In this document: piece after piece, positions 46,201 through 57,179 of the stretch
Numbering within the stretch: the first letter of the stretch is position 1
Layout of the letters: the number at the start of each line of letters is the position of its first letter
Origin: Aotearoamyces nothofagi
Taxonomy: Eukaryota > Ascomycota > Leotiomycetes > Leotiales > Tympanidaceae
Length of the DNA: 64,000 bases
Assembly: GCA_015345905.1 (NCBI GenBank)
Contig: JADDTR010000022.1
Span: forward strand, 283,542 to 347,541
Reading direction: 5' to 3'
Translations under genes and position numbers: made by a program
The notes under the pieces: model-generated
Seen by the model: only the letters and a program-made list of their open reading frames with translations
Told to the model about the DNA's origin: nothing
The model's database searches: none

Positions 46201-49039
46201 GCCAACAGGAGGTGCGTGGTGGACTGTTCAACTTCCCGAGAAAGCAGACCTGGAAGCAAAGACTGCACAGGTAATCTCCAGCACTACGAGGGGTGCAGTT
46301 CGTGGTCGCTTAGGCGGGCTTCTGCGACTTACAGGCTTCAAGCATGGAGAAGACTGGTATTATGTGCTTTCAATTTCGCACGCTCTTTTTGATGGATGGT
46401 CCCTTCAGGCGCTACATGCAGATGTGCAGAAAGCATATAATGGGGAACCAATAACCCGACCTGATCCAAGGCCTACGCTAGAGCAGGCTATCAACTCAGA
46501 GGGTCCAGATGCAACAAAGTTCTGGCGAACAAGCTTAGCTGAACTTCCTAGGTCGAGCTTTCCGACAAATGATGATCATCGCCAGGAATCTATAGAGGTC
46601 GTTCATAGGGCTGAACGTCCATCACATATCGCTTTGGATGCAATCCAATCTTTTTGCCGCTCCGCCAATATTAGTCTACAAACCCTCGGCCAGACAGTCT
46701 GGTCCCTACTTCTTGCAAGCTATCTACAGAGCCTTGATGTTGTCTTTGGCGTGGTTCTATCTTGCCGAGATACCGAAGAGGCAAACGAGCTTATGTTCCC
46801 TCTCATGAATACCGTCGCTGTTCGATCCGTCCTGCATGGCACATTAGCTGAAATGCTTCGCTACGTGCAAGATAACAGCAATGCAATTCGGCAGTACCAA
46901 CACTTCCCATTGCGGAAAGCCCAGGCTCTGTCTGGGATCAAAGAAGGAAATCTTTTTGACACGCTGTTCATCTACCAGGGACGAGCTAGAAATACACAGC
47001 CGAATGAAGAGAAGCTTTATGAGCCTATCGAGAGCAAGTCGGAAGTCGAATTTGCAGTATGCGTTGAGATGGAGGTTTTTAATAATGAACTCGTCTGGAG
47101 GACGGCTTGCAAAGACTCTGCGAGAACGGCTGAGCAGACAGATGCACTACTTGATAGCCTTGATAAGGTGCTTGGGAGGATTATTGAGGACTACAACAGC
47201 CCGACTATCGTATCGAACTCTGAAGGAATCTCCATCTGCGGCCTTCCCGCTTTCCACGACAAAAGATTGGCAATCAAAGAGAACAGCAATGTTTCCAGGT
47301 CGGTCGTTAGTACCGACGACGAAGAATGGACAGGCACAGAATCTATCATACGAACAGTCCTATCTCGCGTATCTAAAGTCCCAGAATCCGACATAAACAA
47401 AGACCAATCAATATTCCATCTCGGACTGGACTCCATTAGTGCGATCAAGGTATCATCAATTTTGCGCCGCGAAGGGATTAGACTCGGCGTCAATGATATG
47501 ATGAAGAATAATTCTATTAGAAATATGGCTATTTTCATTGATGGGATAGATGTCAATGCGATTGAGAAGCTAGAAGACGTAGAGAAGGTGCTGAGTGAGG
47601 CAATGAAGGATGTTGACCTTCGTACCACCCTTCGGGATGCAAGAATCGAGAATGACAGTGCGGAAGATATGCTTCCGGTCACGGCGGGACAGTTATATAT
47701 GCTAGCACGATGGACGGCTTCTGGAGGAACGATATTTGCTTCACAGTTCAGATACAAAATCTTGGGCCAATTGGACAAGGATAAGCTTGAGCGGGCTTGG
47801 AGAGCACTCATGAAGCACCATCCGATCTTGAGGACGGTGTTTGTACTTACAAGCAAGGCACAAGTATCTGCTGTACAAATCGTGCTGAATGAAATCAAAA
47901 ATGATATCAGATGGACCTCTGCTCCTTCACAAGACAGTCTATCACTCCTGGCACCACTGTCTTTGACCGTGGAGACAGGTAGTGATGAACAAGTGTTGTC
48001 CCTTCGAATTCATCACGCGCTCTACGATGCCATAAGCCTGCCACTCCTGCTAAAGGATCTTCAAACGCTCTACACGAATATCGAAACCCCACTGCGATCA
48101 CATCCTAGCTTCCGCGATTTCTTAGGCCAAAGTCTTGACATAAATCTGGCAACAAGGCAGCGTCGTCGTGAATTCTGGACGTCGTATCTCCCAAGGCAGA
48201 CAAATTTCAGCAGCAGCAATAGCAATTCGTTCACGTCATTAGCTAAAAAGGTCGAAGCCTTCCGACCAAGCCTTCCAATTGGGAATCTCGCTCCCATCGC
48301 GCAGAAATTGGGGGTCTCGGTTGATGCATTAATCCTCTCTGCATTTTCCCGCGTTTACCATCATATCATCTCTGATAACCAGAGCCAAGATGTTGTATTT
48401 GGGCTCTATCTTTCAAACCGCGCCCCTTACGGCGACGACCTCTCAAGTCTTGCAGCGCCAACACTCAATCTCCTACCAATCCGTATCAAAGGAGCCGGAA
48501 ACGATACAGGACTCCATGAACTGGCAAGGAACGTGCAGACAGACTTACAGAAGCTCAGTTCTAGAGAAGTCGTCGGGACAAGCTTAAAAGAGATCTGGGA
48601 GTGGACGGGCGTGAAGGTTGATTGCTTTGTTAATCTGCTCAAGACTCTGACTAGCGATGAGAACGATTCCTCATCTCGTAGTATGGTAGATGAGATATTC
48701 GATCTCGATAGCGAAGAGGAATATCTGAGACGGCCAAGAGCAGCTGTCGTAGATCTCAGACCTATAAATAAGACAATTCAAGCTCAAGCTGAGGCTGGAG
48801 CTAGTTTGTTTGAAGCATATCCGGTACGTCACCCGTATAGAAAGAGGCGCAGGAATGCAGAAAATATACTGAAAATACACCAGGAATCAATTGATATCGA
48901 AATGCGCGTCACCGATGATGGACAAGGGCTAGATCTCGGGATTTTTGCACCCGTCGAACTACTCTCTCTCGACGATGCGGAGAGGATCGTTTCGGAGCTG
49001 CAGGACATGTTGGGATCGCTTATGGAAACGGAGTCGTAG
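34242..49039 (+). CDS. sidC: Ferrichrome-type siderophore NRPS (SidC/ferricrocin synthetase class)
   Basis: Exons 34242-45347 and 45398-48823 plus probably 48884-49039 give about 4,895 residues. Order of domains with key motifs: A1 (TSGSTGTPKG, ~181), T1 (YGLDSL, ~564), C1 (HHALYDA, ~764), A2 (TSGSTGVPKG, ~1230), T2 (LGIDSI, ~1631), C2 (HHALYDG, ~1840), T3 (~2188), C3 (HHAVYDA, ~2388), A3 (TSGTTGTPKG, ~2856), T4 (LGVDSI, ~3259), C4 (FHGTYDG, ~3475), T5 (~3818), C5 (SHALFDG, ~4029), T6 (~4377), C6 (HHALYDA, ~4573). Three A domains, an extra T-C after module 2 and a terminal T-C-T-C are the layout of this class, which builds a cyclic hexapeptide iteratively and closes it with a C-type domain rather than a thioesterase. 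All six T domains keep the serine for phosphopantetheine. The start is the first in-frame ATG. The exact product cannot be read. Confidence 0.93.
45348..45397 (+). other. Phase-0 intron inside the fourth condensation domain of the NRPS
   Basis: Donor GTGAGT at 45348 and acceptor TAG at 45395-45397 enclose 50 bases with an in-frame stop. Splicing joins KPVAD to YPLAFEAQLN and restores the end of the condensation domain. Without it the reading frame would stop after about 3,706 residues. Confidence 0.9.
48824..48883 (+). other. Probable in-frame 60-base intron near the NRPS C-terminus
   Basis: Donor GTACGT and acceptor ACCAG enclose exactly 60 bases with no stop, so the frame stays open either way. 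The encoded 20 residues are very basic (PYRKRRRN) and do not resemble the surrounding condensation domain. Removing them joins LFEAYP to ESIDIEMRV, which reads as a continuous strand-like segment. I favour a real intron; a retained form would only add the basic insert. Confidence 0.6.
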
Positions 49040-49670
49040 AATGAATATAAAATGAATTTCTTTATGTTATTTTTTTTTTGGTTTGGTTGCTGGATATAGC
49101 ATCTCGTGGCTCGAAATTCCGAAGTAACTAGAAATCTTGCTACATCCCGTACCCTACTTCTCAATTGTGATGTGTGGCTCCATGTCTTCTTCGTACGTCT
49201 ACAACACTCAATTAGTTGATGTCAGGATACTTTATGGAAGGACATAGTTCTAAAAAGAGTGTCAGGATCATAAATCGTGAACCTCATAAATGAAGGTTAT
49301 CCCAAGCAAATCCATTCTGCCGTACTAGCGACCAGTTGCTGAATCGCTCGCTAAAGTGTGGTGCGAACCTCCGTCTGGGGTAGCGGGGTTAGAGAACATG
49401 AAGAGATACCCCGTAGAGTGCACAGAAACAACCATCACACGAGTATTCCCAGGATCTCTACTAATAAAAGGACAAACTCATATTTATATGCATTTCGAAA
49501 ATAACACTTGCAAGAGCTATATTCAATAGATGGCCAACAAGTGAAAACGCATCACATGATCCCGAGGGCAAAAGTCCGGGGCTTGATAGTCAAAAGTTCC
49601 ATGACCTCTTCTCGACGCAGCACCTCCAGCGATACAACAGCCCCGAGCAAGACACTTGAGCAATTGCAAT
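49040..49670. other. Spacer between the NRPS and the transaldolase gene
   Basis: 630 bases containing the NRPS 3' region, with a T run near 49070, and the transaldolase promoter. An AT-rich block with TATTTATATGCATT near 49481-49494 could serve as a TATA element. No gene is seen. Confidence 0.5.
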
Positions 49671-50963
49671 ATGGCCTCACCCAGATCAGCGCTGGATAGC
49701 CTTCGGGCCGCCGGCACGATCGTGGATTGCGATACGATGGATTTCAACGGTTCGTGCCACCTCCGCCGCTCTATTAAGCTACTCATCTCACCTCTTCCTA
49801 GTCGCCAGCGACCCCAAGCTCGGCCCTTTTGTAGACTGCACTTCGAACCAAGCCATTGCATATGGCGAGCTACAGAAGCCAGAACACCGGGTTTTGATTG
49901 AGGAATCTGTCGTGCTGGCAAAGACAGTACGGTCCAACTTCCCCGGCGTGACATTCGAGGAGCTGGCAGTTGAGATTGCGGTAGGTGTCTCCGTCTCTGG
50001 AAGTTATATGTGCCATATGTTAGCCATCGGTGGCTGATTTTTTGGACCCGCGTAAAGATGGTGAGGCTTCAACTACGTATCTTGAAGGTGATCCAAGGCG
50101 CGGCTCACGTACAGACGAATCCGCGGTATTCCTACTCGACAGAGCAGACCGTGAAAGCTGCACTGCGTACGCCTATTCCTCTCCCGTCTCTAATCTATTG
50201 CAGAAATGCTGAGATTCTCAGGTATCGTGGCCCTATTCCAGCACCTGGACCCGTCCCTCGTGGAGCACCAGTCCCGCATCTGCATCAAGATTCCCAGCAC
50301 CTGGGAGGGCCTGCTTGCCTGTAAACAGCTAGAACAGAGTGGAATCAAGACCTTGGCTACCACATTATTCACCATGGAGCAGGCAGCTCTAGCAGCCGAA
50401 GTCGGTTGCAGATACATCGCGCCGTATGTGAATGAACTCAAAGTCCACTTCGACTCCACGTACGTGTTCTCGAGATCCTAAAATTTCCCGCCGGCCTCAT
50501 CCTGATGACAGATACCGCGATGACGCCAAGCTCCTCCCGCTCGTCGTTGCGGTTCAGAGGTACTACCGGAGATACGGATATAAGACGCAAGTCCTCCCTG
50601 CGAGCCTGACATCGACGGATGAGATTTTGGCAATGGCGGGCGTGCAGCATATGACCATCTCGCCGACACTCCTTGGTCAATTAGCTCTCCAAACAGGTGA
50701 AGTCCCAGAGTCCTTGTTTGGCACCCTAGCAATAGAGGAGTTGGAAAAGGTATCATATCTCAATGATGAGTCTGCGTTTAGATTTGCATATACGAGAAGC
50801 GGAGGTGGAGATGGTAAGGGCGAAGCTAAACTAGTGCAGGTGAATACAGTTTTATTTAGTTTATAGAACATAAAGGGTTCATATGCTAACGTTGTGGCTA
50901 CAGGCAATCAATATCTTCTATGATATGCAGCTGAAATTAGAGGAGATGGTGAGGCAGGCTTAG
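49671..50963 (+). CDS. Transaldolase-family protein
   Basis: Six exons (49671-49749, 49802-49980, 50058-50166, 50204-50459, 50512-50839, 50904-50963) give 336 residues. Transaldolases transfer a dihydroxyacetone unit between sugar phosphates in the non-oxidative pentose phosphate pathway, through a Schiff base on a lysine. The catalytic lysine is Lys151 in RICIKIPSTWEG. Other family blocks are DCDTMDFN near the start, VDCTSNQAIAY, HVQTNPRYSYST, TTLFTMEQAALAAEVGCRYIAPYV and MTISPTLLGQL. Exon 3 is short, with a 37-base following intron that is small but keeps the motif HVQTNP in frame with FQHLDPS. The gene shares strand with the NRPS and lies 631 bases beyond it, but has no known role in siderophore synthesis. 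It could be a paralogue of the housekeeping enzyme. Confidence 0.88.
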
Positions 50964-51068
50964 GTTTAAAGTTCTTGCTAGTCTAACAGTGCTTATCACA
51001 ACTGCATATATAAGTTCGTAGTTCTCGCAATCTTTCAAGGTATCAGACCTCTATATCCTTACCCATAT

Positions 51069-52115
51069 CTATTTAATCCGATTTACCGACGTGAGCGGTC
51101 TCCCCTTCCCCCCATAAAAAAACTCCTCCAGGTTGTCCAACAACGACTTATCGAAATTCCTCCACGTCGTTCTGGAACACGCACCCACATGCGGCAGCAC
51201 CGTAACCATATAATTATCCTTGAACGCCGCATTAATACCTGGTTCGTTCTCGTGCACGTCCAAGCCCACGCCCACAACCCTTCCCGATTCCAAAGCCCTC
51301 AGCAACGCCTTCTCATCAATCAGTCTCCCTCTTCCGATATTCACAACCCTGACCCCTTCTGCCTTGGCCATCTGAAACTCCTTTGTCGACAGCATATGAT
51401 GCGTCTCAGGCGTATACGGACACGCCAGACAAATACAATCTGCCACCTTTACCAAACTCTGCAAACTCTCGTGATACACTGCACCACCCAGCACCCTCTC
51501 CTCCGCGCCCTCGTTCCTCCTCCGGTTGAAATAATGCACCCGCATGCCCAGTCCCGCCGCCGCCTTCCTCGCGATCTCCAGCCCAATATCCCCCATCCCC
51601 ACAAGACCCAGCACGCGCCCACGCGGATCCTCCGCAACCGGGCCCAGCGCAAAGCTGCGCCTCCATTCCGTCCGCGCGCAATGCTCCGCGAAGCTGAAAT
51701 ACCGAAACGCACTTAGGATCAGATACAGCGCTGTGTTGGACACGCTCTCGGTGCCCGCGAAAGGCGTGTTGCAGTACCAGATGCCCATCTCGGTGAGCCG
51801 GGGCACGTCGGCTGAGTCGTAGCCGTGACCCGCGCACAGGACGATCTTCAGCGACGGCGGGTAGTGCGACAGGTTTTCGGTAGCGAAGATGAAGTGATTC
51901 GAATAAGGCTCGGCTTTCCACCAGCCGGTTCGCACAATTGCTTCAATATGGCTATATGCGCCGCCGGGCGCCAGACGGGCGTGGAATTCGGCGGTAGACG
52001 AACAGTCGTAGAGGATTATGTTGAATCGTTCTTGTACGCGGGCCCACTGTACGGGGTCGACTTCGCGCACGGCAGAGGTCACGAGGAGGACACTGGGCTT
52101 TTGGACACCTTCCAT
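51069..52115 (-). CDS. D-isomer-specific 2-hydroxyacid dehydrogenase (glyoxylate/hydroxypyruvate reductase-like)
   Basis: A single exon of 348 codons. Enzymes of this family reduce 2-keto acids such as glyoxylate or hydroxypyruvate with NAD(P)H. The Rossmann motif GMGDIG is near residue 170. The catalytic arginine is in NIGRGRLIDE, the glutamate in LDVHENEP and the histidine in LPHVGACS. The residue after the last beta strand of the nucleotide site is followed by NRRR, which favours NADPH. The gene converges on the transaldolase; the two stop codons are only about 105 bases apart. The start ATG at 52115 gives a normal family N-terminus (KPSVLLVTSAV). No targeting signal is seen, so cytosol is likely. 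Confidence 0.9.
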   Translation of the reverse strand: MEGVQKPSVLLVTSAVREVDPVQWARVQERFNIILYDCSSTAEFHARLAPGGAYSHIEAIVRTGWWKAEPYSNHFIFATENLSHYPPSLKIVLCAGHGYDSADVPRLTEMGIWYCNTPFAGTESVSNTALYLILSAFRYFSFAEHCARTEWRRSFALGPVAEDPRGRVLGLVGMGDIGLEIARKAAAGLGMRVHYFNRRRNEGAEERVLGGAVYHESLQSLVKVADCICLACPYTPETHHMLSTKEFQMAKAEGVRVVNIGRGRLIDEKALLRALESGRVVGVGLDVHENEPGINAAFKDNYMVTVLPHVGACSRTTWRNFDKSLLDNLEEFFYGGKGRPLTSVNRIK

Positions 52116-52544
52116 AATGCTAGACTTGGCCGGGTCGGTAACTTGTGTGAACAGGTTCAGGCTGTTTTCTGATTCTACTAACGACTTTTGAAGACCGTAC
52201 TTCCCGACGTGAGGTGTGGGGACGGGAGGCTATCGTGGAGGTGGGTGGGTCCGGTAGCCGTGTGATTGTGCGTCAGATCGGTTATTGAAGATTCTGCCGA
52301 AACTATCGTCACTGACATTGTACTTGTACTATAATTATAGTACATAAAAAGGTGAGCCAAAGCCCACCATGTGTGATGGCAATTTTGATATCCTAAGTAT
52401 TTTATATCGTTTGAGCCGGTCCTCCAGCGCTATTTCCTAGGTCATCTCTGGAGCTAGTCTATCGATGTGAAGATGAGAACTGGATGGTAGGCCCAGGTAC
52501 TTGGTTGAATGAGATGCAGGAGTTATAACCCCATCCGGTTCGAC
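52116..52544. other. Spacer upstream of the 2-hydroxyacid dehydrogenase
   Basis: About 430 bases between the 2-hydroxyacid dehydrogenase start and the stop codon of the zinc-cluster gene. It contains a TATAATTATAG-like AT block near 52325-52345, likely part of the dehydrogenase promoter. No gene is seen. Confidence 0.5.
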
Positions 52545-55017
52545 CTACCATATATTTCCAAATAGATTTACATTCTCCCAGTCGAATGATAATTGAGCTG
52601 TGGGATCTCCGTTTGGAGCCTCAAACTCGGCAGTCCACGCACCAAAAGGATGTTGTTGAGCAAGAAAATCTTGTAGAAAAGGATCATCCAACACAGCACC
52701 GACACCTAGCTCCCCAGTACCAAAAGTCATTGTCTCGGGTATTGTTTCGTTACTACCTGCTATTCTTTGCCGAGAAGTGTCGCCTCCCGGAAAAGAACCA
52801 CTAGCAGCTAGAAGCATCTCTAGACCATTGGGCTCCGGAACATATCTGCTGTCTGTTACAACCACCTTCTTCTGTCGCATTTTATCTAGGTCAGTCTTAA
52901 GCTCCACGAGCTGCTCGTAATAGCCACTAGCTGGCACATTGCCATCATCACGCATAGATCTTAATAGAGACCATGCAGTATCTACTGCATCCTCGTCGCC
53001 TTGGTTATTCAATGCAGAAGACATCATCAATATCACTGTTGATGAGAACACAGAAAGTGCATCAAAGAATCCAAAGGTAGCCAGACTGCCGTCGACCCAG
53101 AGCTGGGCCAGGATGCTATTTGCCGTTCTTGCTGTTTGGACACAGGCCTCGGCAAGTACCATTGTCATTGGAGATAGTGACCGCTGTGGGTTCGGAGTCG
53201 ATGAGTGACGAAAATGGGATCTAAAAAGATGAAAGAATATTGGCCGTGTAGTTAGAATCACGCACTTCAACAATCAGCTTTTTTATAAGTAATCCTTAGC
53301 TAACACTTGCACGTACCTGGCTGAAATGTAAGTGTAATGATGCAACAGACCTCGATGAGTATATAGGACTGGAACGAAAGTCGAGGGTCAAATCCTTAGG
53401 CAACGTTGCATGCCACGAGCGTAAACTTGTCAGGATTCTTTGGACGCTCTGTACAAAGGTATTTGCTCGACCGGGTTGAGGTATACGATATATATCTATC
53501 ATTATGCTACCAGTAATTCGGGATAGCTCAATCTGCGCGACGAGAAGTTGGGGATTATAAAAATCTTCGTTTTCGGAAGCAGTGAGATCGTTCATCGATG
53601 GCATCTGGACATCAATATCTTCATCCCGGAGCATAACTGGATGTCCAACCTTGGAACTGTACAATCGGTCCAGGCAGTACAGAGTCCAAAAGACTCTAAT
53701 TCGATGTTCACGCTCTACTGCACCCATCTGCGTATTTTCAGGAATTTTACGATGTAAACCCATTGCAAGACTAAGCCTTAGTGCCAAACCAGCGTATACA
53801 TATGCAGAATTCTTTCTGTTCAAAGCATGAGAATAAAATGACTACATATAATCAATTAGTTTGTACTTCTAGTAGGGATACACCATTTGCAGACGATGGC
53901 GTGGATTCAAATGACTAACCAGAAGTGTAAGTGTCTCAATATATGCGACGGTAGGTTCCTCATACAAGTCTTGAAAGAGGCTTATAGCCTGTAAGAAAAA
54001 GTCTGTTCCGGGCACCCCAGGTCCATTTTTAGTCCTGGTCGTCCTCGTGGAATATAGCTCGCCAAGGGCGAACACAGCAAATAGTCGACATAACCAAACA
54101 GGTTCATCCAGTGTTTCTTGCTTATAGGTCTCCTCAAGCTTTTCAAGGAATGTTTTCTTTAGGATTAAATGATACTCGGCTCCAATGAAGCGAAGCATAG
54201 CCCTTACCAGCAATTTTCCATAGTTGCGATTCGGAAGTTGGTAGTTCGGGCTGGACATGCGAAGTAGCTTTTGATGCTTGTAATAGGGATCAGGACCGCG
54301 TGGAGGCGGTAATCTTTCATCTCCATTCAGGTATTGCCTTAATCGGCTGCCAAATGTTGTGCATGCAGCTTCGCCGATATACAACGGTTGAATCGCCGTT
54401 TCGTCCGAAACAAAGCGTATACCCTCTTCGGCATTTTGTACTGGACCTGGCTGGTGAAAAGTTTCGGGATTTGTAGCTATGGCAGGTATATCCTCCTTAT
54501 GAGGCTCGGATGGCTGTTCCGGCGGAAAGGCCTCTGGTGAGAGCTTAGGAGATCTTTTGCGTTTGAGTGCTTTGTTCTCGGCTTCCAAGCCTTTGAGGTA
54601 GCTATAGGCTTTGTTAGTATTGCAAAGTGCGAATCGAACCCAAAAGAATACTAACCTCTCCGGTACTGCAATCTTACGATCTCGAACAGGGTACACGCAT
54701 TCTGTCGGGTTCTTCGACTGTGCGCAGTTACGACAAGGTGTTTCGCCGGAACACTTGACCTTATGCGAATGGCATCTCCGGCACGCGACATAAGAGCGAT
54801 TGAGTCTCTTTGGGGTATGCTCTTCGGAGTTTTCATGCGGTACCACCGACAACTGTCTGTCACTCATCCTCCTGTCTCCACTCATCATATCATCAGCGAC
54901 AAATGGCGACAAATGGAGTCGCTGTGATGGATGAGGCATCTCGGGCTCTTCGGCGGTCAACCGAGTCGCGCTACCGGATAAGATAACATGATGAGAAGAT
55001 CTGCCATCTTGCGTCAT
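52545..55017 (-). CDS. Zn2Cys6 transcription factor with fungal-specific TF domain
   Basis: Four exons (55017-54656, 54601-53920, 53841-53317, 53264-52545) give 762 residues. The zinc cluster has cysteines at 79, 82, 89, 95, 98 and 107 (CRRCHSHKVKC then CRNC). A coiled-coil-like linker (YLKGLEAENKALKRKR) follows, as in dimeric members. The middle homology region contains AYVYAGLALRLSLAMGLHR and FWTLYCLDRLYSSKVGHPVM, the core of the fungal-specific transcription factor domain. The C-terminus is acidic and aromatic (FDWENVNLFGNIW), a plausible activation region. The first intron acceptor was chosen because the nearer upstream AG would give a stop. It is the only regulator near the siderophore genes, but such regulators are not known to control this class of locus. 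Confidence 0.9.
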
Positions 55018-57179
55018 TCCACGTGATATTTAATCTTCCTGAATTTCCTTAAGGATACTTCTAGATATCGAATACAGGTACTATTTCCTGGAGCATATTC
55101 AGTGATGAGCGCCTACTTTGATATCTAAGACATCGTTATAAATGTTTAGATACCCCTCCAGGACTTCCAGGCTTGCGTCTGCCAGCTTGAGCGCTACTAA
55201 TCATTAAGATCCTAAGAGTACGAGTGCAAGATACCATCCTCTTCCTAAGACCAGAATCATCCCTGCCTAAGCAATTGGATGTCTGCCATGCGCTTCTTGT
55301 CCACGTTAGGCGCCATATCCGCCCACAGATGCTCGAAACGTAAGCTGTAGAGGGGAAGAGTGGTAGACGTCAGGAGTCTCTGTAAATAGCTACAAATATG
55401 TTTATTTCTTATCCGAGTCTCGATATGGCCAAGGTATAGCTAATCCTTATACCAGCACTCATGCGCGAGTGCTCATGCGTGAATAAGAAGGAACCGGCAT
55501 ATTACGTATCGTCCGATCACGTGACACCTATTCCCGGCTGCTGGTGCCTCAAGCCGATCTTAGCAAAATCTGACAACTATTGATAGGCACTCCAGAAACA
55601 ACACTTTGAGAGACTCAATGGACCTTCTTCCTTTCGTAGATTTTAGTTGACGAGGTTGTCGTAGGAGTTATAGTTATCTCAATTTCCAGGGTCTGCTCTA
55701 CCTTTCTTTTACTTCTTGGCAGCATCACCGCTGATTAAAGAATTGACCAATCTCTACTTTGTAATCCGGAACGCTGTCAGAATACTATTTGCCTCGACAG
55801 TGGGAACTCAGATAGTCATCTACAGAGGTAAGACTCCAAGATTCTTCTCAGAGCTCAACATCATGTCTCAAATATCTCATTAGGTGGAACATTTGCAGAT
55901 TTGTGGACATTTCCGAGGATCTTCTTTTGTGTTCAGACTGCTGATATGTCTTTAGCCAGGCAGGAATATCGGGTCGCAGATACCATTTATTCTGAAGTTC
56001 TTATCCGTCATGCCCTATTACGAAACGCTTCGTCGGTCCCTAATAACTAGCCATCAGGCCAACCCGTGTGTTTTTGTCTTTTTCATGTGAAGACTCCGCA
56101 AGCTATAGAAAAGGCCACAGAAGTCGACGAAGGATTCACAGTCGAGGGGTTTACAGAAGATCCAGAGCCACAGCCACTGAATATAGTCAGAAACCCTGAA
56201 CTTGTGGAGGTCCTTTCAGGCGAGCCTGTATGTGTTATAATGAAGATCGACTACGAGGTTGGCCCGAAAATATCTTCAAAAACTATGGGATGAAGGATAT
56301 AGAAGCCTGGATATTGCCTTGGTTCATTCATGACTAATCAAGAGACGTTCGAAAAGCGCTACCCCATCCTACTCCGCGAATCCTCCATCCACAAATAAAA
56401 CGGTGGTGGAGAGCAATATACAGGCTCAATGGATGTATCCGCGATATTGAGCAATGACGCCTTTGGCATCTTACCTATCTGAGCAACGCGTAGTTATGTC
56501 TTACGCTATGGCAAGCGAAGAGATTGAGAAGAAGACGATTTGTGGATCAGAAATTGCACTATTGACGGCATTTCTCGCAGGATTTACGGGAAGTGAAGCC
56601 ACCGCGGTAATGGATGCCAGTGATCTTATCTAGACACTTGCGGAGGCGGCTATGGGGATATCAGGAACGAAGTCTCAGAAGATGACGGGCAATAGAGAAC
56701 TCGGATTGCCAGAGATTCTAAGGAACGCGCGTCAGGGAGTGTTAGCAATACAGAGGCGACGAGTGCATCAAACTGGTTTTCCCCCGAGTCGTCTGGGGAT
56801 TCAGATAGCGACAAACGCATATGACCAAAAAGTCAAAATTGCGGCTAAAGCCGGCTGGAATAAACTAAAACGTGACGCGATTCACAAACACATCGCGGGA
56901 GCCTCTCCCGATGAAGAAATTTCAGTGGAGAGACGCCACTGACGGCCAATCGATAAGGTACGAGGCAAGAATGGGAATACGGTGTTTTAAGATGGCGCCG
57001 ATATCATGCCACTAAAATTTTATTAGGAGATTTGCCTACTTACAGGCCAACGTGCTGTGTTGTGGGAGTTCCGTGACTCACTGTATTTCTGAGTATCCTG
57101 TTCTGAATTCTCTTGAGACAGTCCTACAATTGCTGGATAATTGCTAGATCATTGCATACCTCCCTCCAAAACAGCAATT
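55018..57179. other. Spacer with decayed coding stretches
   Basis: About 2.2 kb between the regulator and the aspartate aminotransferase. It includes the plus-strand coding-like fragments described separately (about 55690-56942). The first 550 bases should hold the regulator's promoter and contain repeated CTCATGCG-type motifs near 55460-55480. The last 200 bases hold the aminotransferase promoter. Confidence 0.5.
55690..56942 (+). pseudogene. Decayed or unrecognised coding fragments
   Basis: Several plus-strand stretches look like coding sequence but do not join into one gene I recognise. Near 55690-55830 a hydrophobic run reads FFYFLAASPLIKELTNLYFV. Near 55885 a GGTFADLW motif resembles the MFS drug-exporter motif GGTLADLW. 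Near 56066-56293 and 56652-56942 there are 75- and 96-codon open frames, the latter lysine/arginine-rich (AAKAGWNKLKRDAIHKH). Stops interrupt the region. It may be the remains of an MFS transporter gene and a neighbour, or a small unknown gene with introns I cannot resolve. Confidence 0.3.

Noticed and set aside
54620-54650. A box-B-like string GGGTTCGATTCGC on the minus strand
   Set aside because: It lies in the first intron of the zinc-cluster gene and no box A or tRNA fold is found around it.
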